64,000 nucleotides of DNA from the NCBI RefSeq assembly GCF_040954835.1, contig NC_090698.1, positions 67,153,284-67,217,283 on the forward strand, given 5' to 3'. Below the pieces are notes generated by a model. It saw only the letters and a list, made by a program, of their open reading frames with translations. It did not search any database and was not told the origin of the DNA. The position numbers and the translations under genes were made by a program. Positions 60,205-64,000 of this stretch are shown here, one piece after another; position 1 is the first letter of the stretch; the number at the start of each line of letters is the position of its first letter. The DNA is from Lepisosteus oculatus. Lineage: Eukaryota > Chordata > Actinopteri > Semionotiformes > Lepisosteidae.

Positions 60205-63200
60205 GTGAGTCAGTCTTCTCCTCTGTGCCACCAGTCAACACCCAGGATTTTACAATGGGCTGAGGGGACAGGATAATGAAGTCATTCACAGGAACAGAGG
60301 AGCCGCTGGTTATTGACCAAGTCCTGTGGTTGGTGATTAATTGGGTGCATTCTGTTTCTATATTAACATCCGTATGTTTGGTAGTTGTGATCATTTTTGC
60401 AGTTCATCCCATCTGTTGTCGAAGGAAACTGTTGAAATTCTGCAGGCCATGGCCTTGGTTATTCATACCCCTGTAAATACGTATCTGGAGAATTACTTTA
60501 AGGACCCATTTTCTTGTGGTTTTACTTTGTAGTTCCTGAAGCCCCCTTTTCACACGGTAAGCCTATTATATACGGAGCCACCCCAATAAGTACTGGGACG
60601 AAGTTGCTATTTTTCTGTGTACTCAAGCAGTGCGGATTTGAGATTAAATTGAGGCAAAAGTACACAATGTCACCTTTTATTTCTGTATATTTGTGCACAT
60701 ACATGCTTTAATATTTTAGAATCACCTTATCGTTCTATTGCTTCATTGTCAAAGTGACATTACACCAAGTCAACAGACTGGTGAAATCGGTAATCTGCTT
60801 TTTAACCTCATTAAGCCTTGGTTTGAGGAATTTGCTGATAGTATAGTAACTTAACATAACATGACATCTGAAGCAAGGGTTGGCATTTGTTATGGACTAG
60901 CATAGAATATATTCCCCAGTTAAGTCACCATGTTGAATCCGTACTAGTTAGCGAAGTGTGTGTTGACTTTGTCCAACCTTGTGTCGTTACAGGGAAGTCC
61001 TCAAAGAAGACGAGTCTGGGTCCCTCAAGGCATCTGTGGAAGATATTCTGTTCAAGGCAAAGAGGAAAAGGTAATGAGAACGAGCACAGAACATTCTTAG
61101 AAAAAAACAACATTGTGCTCAGATACAAGTTTACCGTCTCATCACAATCTGAACAGCCTGTCTACTGCTAATGTATAATGTAACAGCCAACGGCTAATAT
61201 GGTTTACATGAACTGTATATGTTAAGAGTATAAACACTATATATTTGCATATTTAACCAGAATGAGCATGATATTTAACTGAACATGAATTCAATGGTGC
61301 ATGCTCTGGTAACACCCTGCTGTTTGCTTCTTGCAGAATCTTTGAGAACCATGGTCAGGTTAGGCTTGGAATGGTGAGTATCCCTTGGCCAACAGGTCCT
61401 CTCAGACCTGAACTGGTACACTCATGCACTGGATTAATGGTTTCATTAATGCCTCTTTCATGAACATCATGTGTAATTTAAGAATGAAACTAATACAACA
61501 AGCAAGAGCTACCGTTTTTAAGAGTTTCTAAATACTTTTTCTCAATCATATCATAGTCTTTTGTAAAATGAAAGCACTATAGGTAGCGGAGGCTGTCCCT
61601 TGTTTTAATGGGATTTATGATACAAAGCTCTGCGCAGTTTTTCCCTGTTTCTTGTCCCAGGTCATATTTCGTCTTTGTGTTTATACAGATGCGGCACTTG
61701 TTTGTGGTTATTGATACTTCAAGGACAATGGAAGACCAAGATTTGAAACCAAACCGACTCACGTCAACTCTCAAGGTGGAAATCCCTCAAAACTGGCTGT
61801 ATGAAAAGCTGGATCATTTTGCTGCTGTGAAACGCTTATTTGATGTTCGCTGAGCTGCAGCTTATAACCAGTGCTAATGGGAGTTTTACAGAGAGACAGG
61901 GCTGAGGATAAAGCAAGGCAGACAATGTGTTATCCAAGCATTGCTTTGCAACTGCAATTCGATTGTGGATAATGATTGATGTCATGGGAACTTGTGTGCT
62001 ACATTTGATACACACAACTTGAGTTAAGAAATAGACGTAGAACTATAGGGTAGAACTGGCAGACATGCTGTACTGATTGTCCCTTGCTGGCGTCTTCTGT
62101 CCACAGTTGCTCTGAGATCTGATGAATCAAAATGAGTTAATGGCAGTAGGATTTCATGTACTGTGAGCTTGCAGGTATTTTGACAGACAGATTTACATAC
62201 CGTCTATATTTTAGTGTACCTGTCTTCACTGTGGGTGATGCATGAAAAATCCCTGCATTGGAACAGCAGACTAAAGATGCCTAATTTATTTTCTTTTCAA
62301 AATCTGCAGCTTATGGAATATTTTGTAGATGAATACTTTGACCAGAACCCGATCAGTCAGGTAAGAACACATTTACAGTGTTGTGGGTCGATTAAGAATA
62401 TTACAATAACAATATTGCTCGTTCTGTCTCTTCTACTGCCTTGTGCCAATTGGCTCTGGGCTGCCGCGACCCTCACAAACAATATGTTTTGGCGTGTACT
62501 TGTCTTCAGTGACGAAATTAGACAAGGTCTTTGACTAATCTAATATGTGAGTCTCTATTGGTCTTATGGCAGAAGAGATACAGTGCGAGACAAAGTCTTT
62601 GACCGATGTGTTGCGTGAATCTCATGACCTTCCCGTCTTTCCAGGTTGGGATCATCACCACTAAAAATAAAAGAGCGGAAAAACTAACTGACTTGGCCGG
62701 TGAGTAACACTTAACACAGGAGTGTGGAGTTCTTGGTCAAATGTAATTCAATCCGTCTTGTTTTTTCCCCCAGTGCAGACCAGTTTTGGATATCATGGTT
62801 GGGTCCTGTTCATCCTTTCATTTTTTTTTAAATTGAATTTTTGCTGAGCTACAGAGATGAGCAGACAAAGCGGGCAGGAATTCAGACGGGCAGGCAGCAC
62901 TGTTTTGTTAAAGTTGGGGCTGTCCTCTCTGTAATGCCTACATTTCTCAGAGCTGGAATGGGCTGTGTAAATGTGGTCTGACTTTAAACTTCAGAGCCCC
63001 TCTGGGTAGGAACTCCTGGAATCCTGAATCCAAGAGTATTGCTGGAAGTGAGAGAAGTCAGACATTTCAAAGATGAAAAAGTCTGAGACAGTCTTTGACA
63101 GATTTTTTTTTTTCCAGGGAACCCAAAAAAGCACATAGCAGCTCTGAAGAAGGCAGTAGACACGACCTGTCTTGGAGAGCCCTCGCTGTACAACTCCCTG

Positions 63201-63649
63201 AGCCTGGCCATGCAGACACTGAAGTAAGTCAAGAGGAACTGAAAATGCAGCTGTGCTGCTTGCATACTTGTTACTGGAATGATACTGGCATTTTGTGTTT
63301 AGATCAGCTTGAATTCCTTTGTGAGTGTGCATAAATACTGTTGTTATCGGCCTCTTTCTCCATTAAACTGTTAAACAAAGTTTTTAGTTCCCTTTAAGAC
63401 GTGTTATTTTCTGAAAGTTCTTATGGATGTCTGGACTTGCCTTCCTTTTAGCTGTGTAGTGCGTATCTCTGGAAGCGGATCTGGGCTGCTAGACTGTTAG
63501 TGAATTTGAACATGTTGGTCCTCTAGGAAGTTTCCATTGGCTTCTGTTTGTGTTTCAGACACATGCCAGGCCATGCAAGCAGGGAAGTGTTGGTCATTTT
63601 CAGCAGTCTGACAACGTGTGATCCAGCCAATATTTATGATTTAGTAAAG
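60149..63649 (+). CDS. gtf2h2: General transcription factor IIH subunit 2 (p44), 5' part; continues past the window
   Basis: Core TFIIH subunit that binds and stimulates the XPD helicase in transcription initiation and nucleotide excision repair; nuclear. Coding exons seen: 60149-60204, 60993-61070, 61337-61373, 61689-61775, 62310-62360, 62645-62699, 63118-63223, 63559-63649. They join in frame to 187 residues, nearly identical to the human N-terminus ([73 protein letters not shown]). The von Willebrand A-type fold starts at about residue 60 with the MIDAS-like [11 protein letters not shown] (D66, S68, T70). The last exon ends AAG|GTGGGT in phase 0. The zinc-binding C-terminal half lies beyond position 64000. 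Confidence 0.96.
60993..61070 (+). CDS. gtf2h2: gtf2h2 coding exon (residues 19-44)
   Basis: Acceptor GTGTCGTTACAG at 60992. Encodes [20 protein letters not shown] and KAKRK; donor AG|GTAATG. Confidence 0.93.
61337..61373 (+). CDS. gtf2h2: gtf2h2 coding exon (residues 45-57)
   Basis: A 37-nt exon after TTCTTGCAG encodes [13 protein letters not shown], with the Arg codon split across the junction; donor ATG|GTGAGT, phase 0. Confidence 0.92.
61689..61775 (+). CDS. gtf2h2: gtf2h2 coding exon, MIDAS-like motif (residues 58-86)
   Basis: Acceptor TTTATACAG at 61688. Encodes [20 protein letters not shown] and PNRLTSTLK; donor AAG|GTGGAA, phase 0. Confidence 0.93.
62310..62360 (+). CDS. gtf2h2: gtf2h2 coding exon (residues 87-103)
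   Basis: Acceptor AAATCTGCAG at 62309. Encodes [17 protein letters not shown]; donor CAG|GTAAGA. Confidence 0.94.
62645..62699 (+). CDS. gtf2h2: gtf2h2 coding exon (residues 104-121 plus one base)
   Basis: Acceptor CGTCTTTCCAG at 62644. Encodes [18 protein letters not shown]; donor CCG|GTGAGT, phase 1. Confidence 0.93.
63118..63223 (+). CDS. gtf2h2: gtf2h2 coding exon (residues 122-156 plus two bases)
   Basis: Acceptor TTTTTTTCCAG at 63117. Encodes [20 protein letters not shown] and [15 protein letters not shown]; donor GAA|GTAAGT, phase 2. Confidence 0.93.
63559..63649 (+). CDS. gtf2h2: gtf2h2 coding exon, last in the window (residues 157-187)
   Basis: Acceptor TTTGTGTTTCAG at 63558. Encodes [20 protein letters not shown] and [11 protein letters not shown]; donor AAG|GTGGGT, phase 0. 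The next exon lies outside the window. Confidence 0.93.
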
Positions 63650-64000
63650 GTGGGTTAAATAAAGAGTTTAAAAGATTGGATGTTTGTAAATACATGCAGG
63701 ACAAGTTAAATTAACCCAAAACGTAAAGACTGTGGCTCAGCTACCACAGACAGTTGTTTTGGGGGGGAGGTGTGATTGAATTTACATGCTGGGGGCAAAG
63801 AATACAATATAAAAAGCAAACCTTTTACTTCATTTTTTTTTTCAAAAGTTCGAATCACAAAATACTCGGTTCTGCAAATGTGGTATTGCCGTAGAAAATA
63901 AGTCAATAAATGTTTTACTGTATAAGATCTTAAGTTGTATTTCTGTGTAACAAGTAAAGATACAGTATAACCATAGAAAGTGATTCTGTACAGCTTTTAC

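Noticed and set aside
1-64000. CRISPR arrays, operons, rRNA genes or prokaryotic features
   Set aside because: None seen; the window is eukaryotic with spliced genes. The 5S-like matches are SINE heads in antisense, not 5S genes.

Overview
This window is vertebrate nuclear DNA, most likely from a ray-finned fish. The genes are intron-rich with GT/AG splice sites and sit in AT-rich DNA full of fish-type repeats: 5S rRNA-derived SINEs, tRNA-derived SINEs, L2/Rex-like LINE ends, a Tc1-like remnant, hAT-like MITEs, solo LTRs and Penelope-like ends. Proteins are close to human in the well-conserved parts. I cannot name the species; a non-teleost such as gar, bowfin or sturgeon is a guess.

Four genes lie head to tail on the + strand. 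(1) marveld2 (tricellulin), coding 12745-18560, six coding exons, 548 aa. (2) An occludin paralog, coding 26654-33164, four coding exons, 347 aa, with four transmembrane segments but almost no cytoplasmic tail. (3) Full-length occludin (ocln), coding 41953-55299, eight coding exons, 512 aa, with the C-terminal occludin/ELL coiled coil. (4) gtf2h2 (TFIIH p44), coding from 60149, with eight exons in the window and the rest beyond its right edge. The order tricellulin-occludin-GTF2H2 matches the human 5q13 neighbourhood; the extra occludin copy in the middle is the unusual part.

Region by region: 1-9000 is intergenic and repeat-rich (SINE pieces, Tc1 remnant, LINE, tRNA-SINE) with no gene I can support. 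9000-9200 is a CpG-rich promoter with a probable non-coding first exon of marveld2. 18561-24000 holds the marveld2 3' UTR, a hAT-like MITE and two 5S-SINEs. 24000-33660 is the occludin paralog. 33660-38650 is a repeat nest with two solo LTRs, one inserted in a LINE. 38690-56400 is ocln with long introns. 56400-59900 is intergenic and contains a compact inverted duplication tied to a Penelope-like end.

MARVELD2 and OCLN are MARVEL-family tetraspan proteins of tricellular and bicellular tight junctions, so this is a junction-protein cluster next to a basal transcription/repair factor. The two occludin copies share exon phases, a recognisably similar leader exon and a 63-nt identical block, which points to tandem duplication followed by internal exon loss and probably gene conversion.
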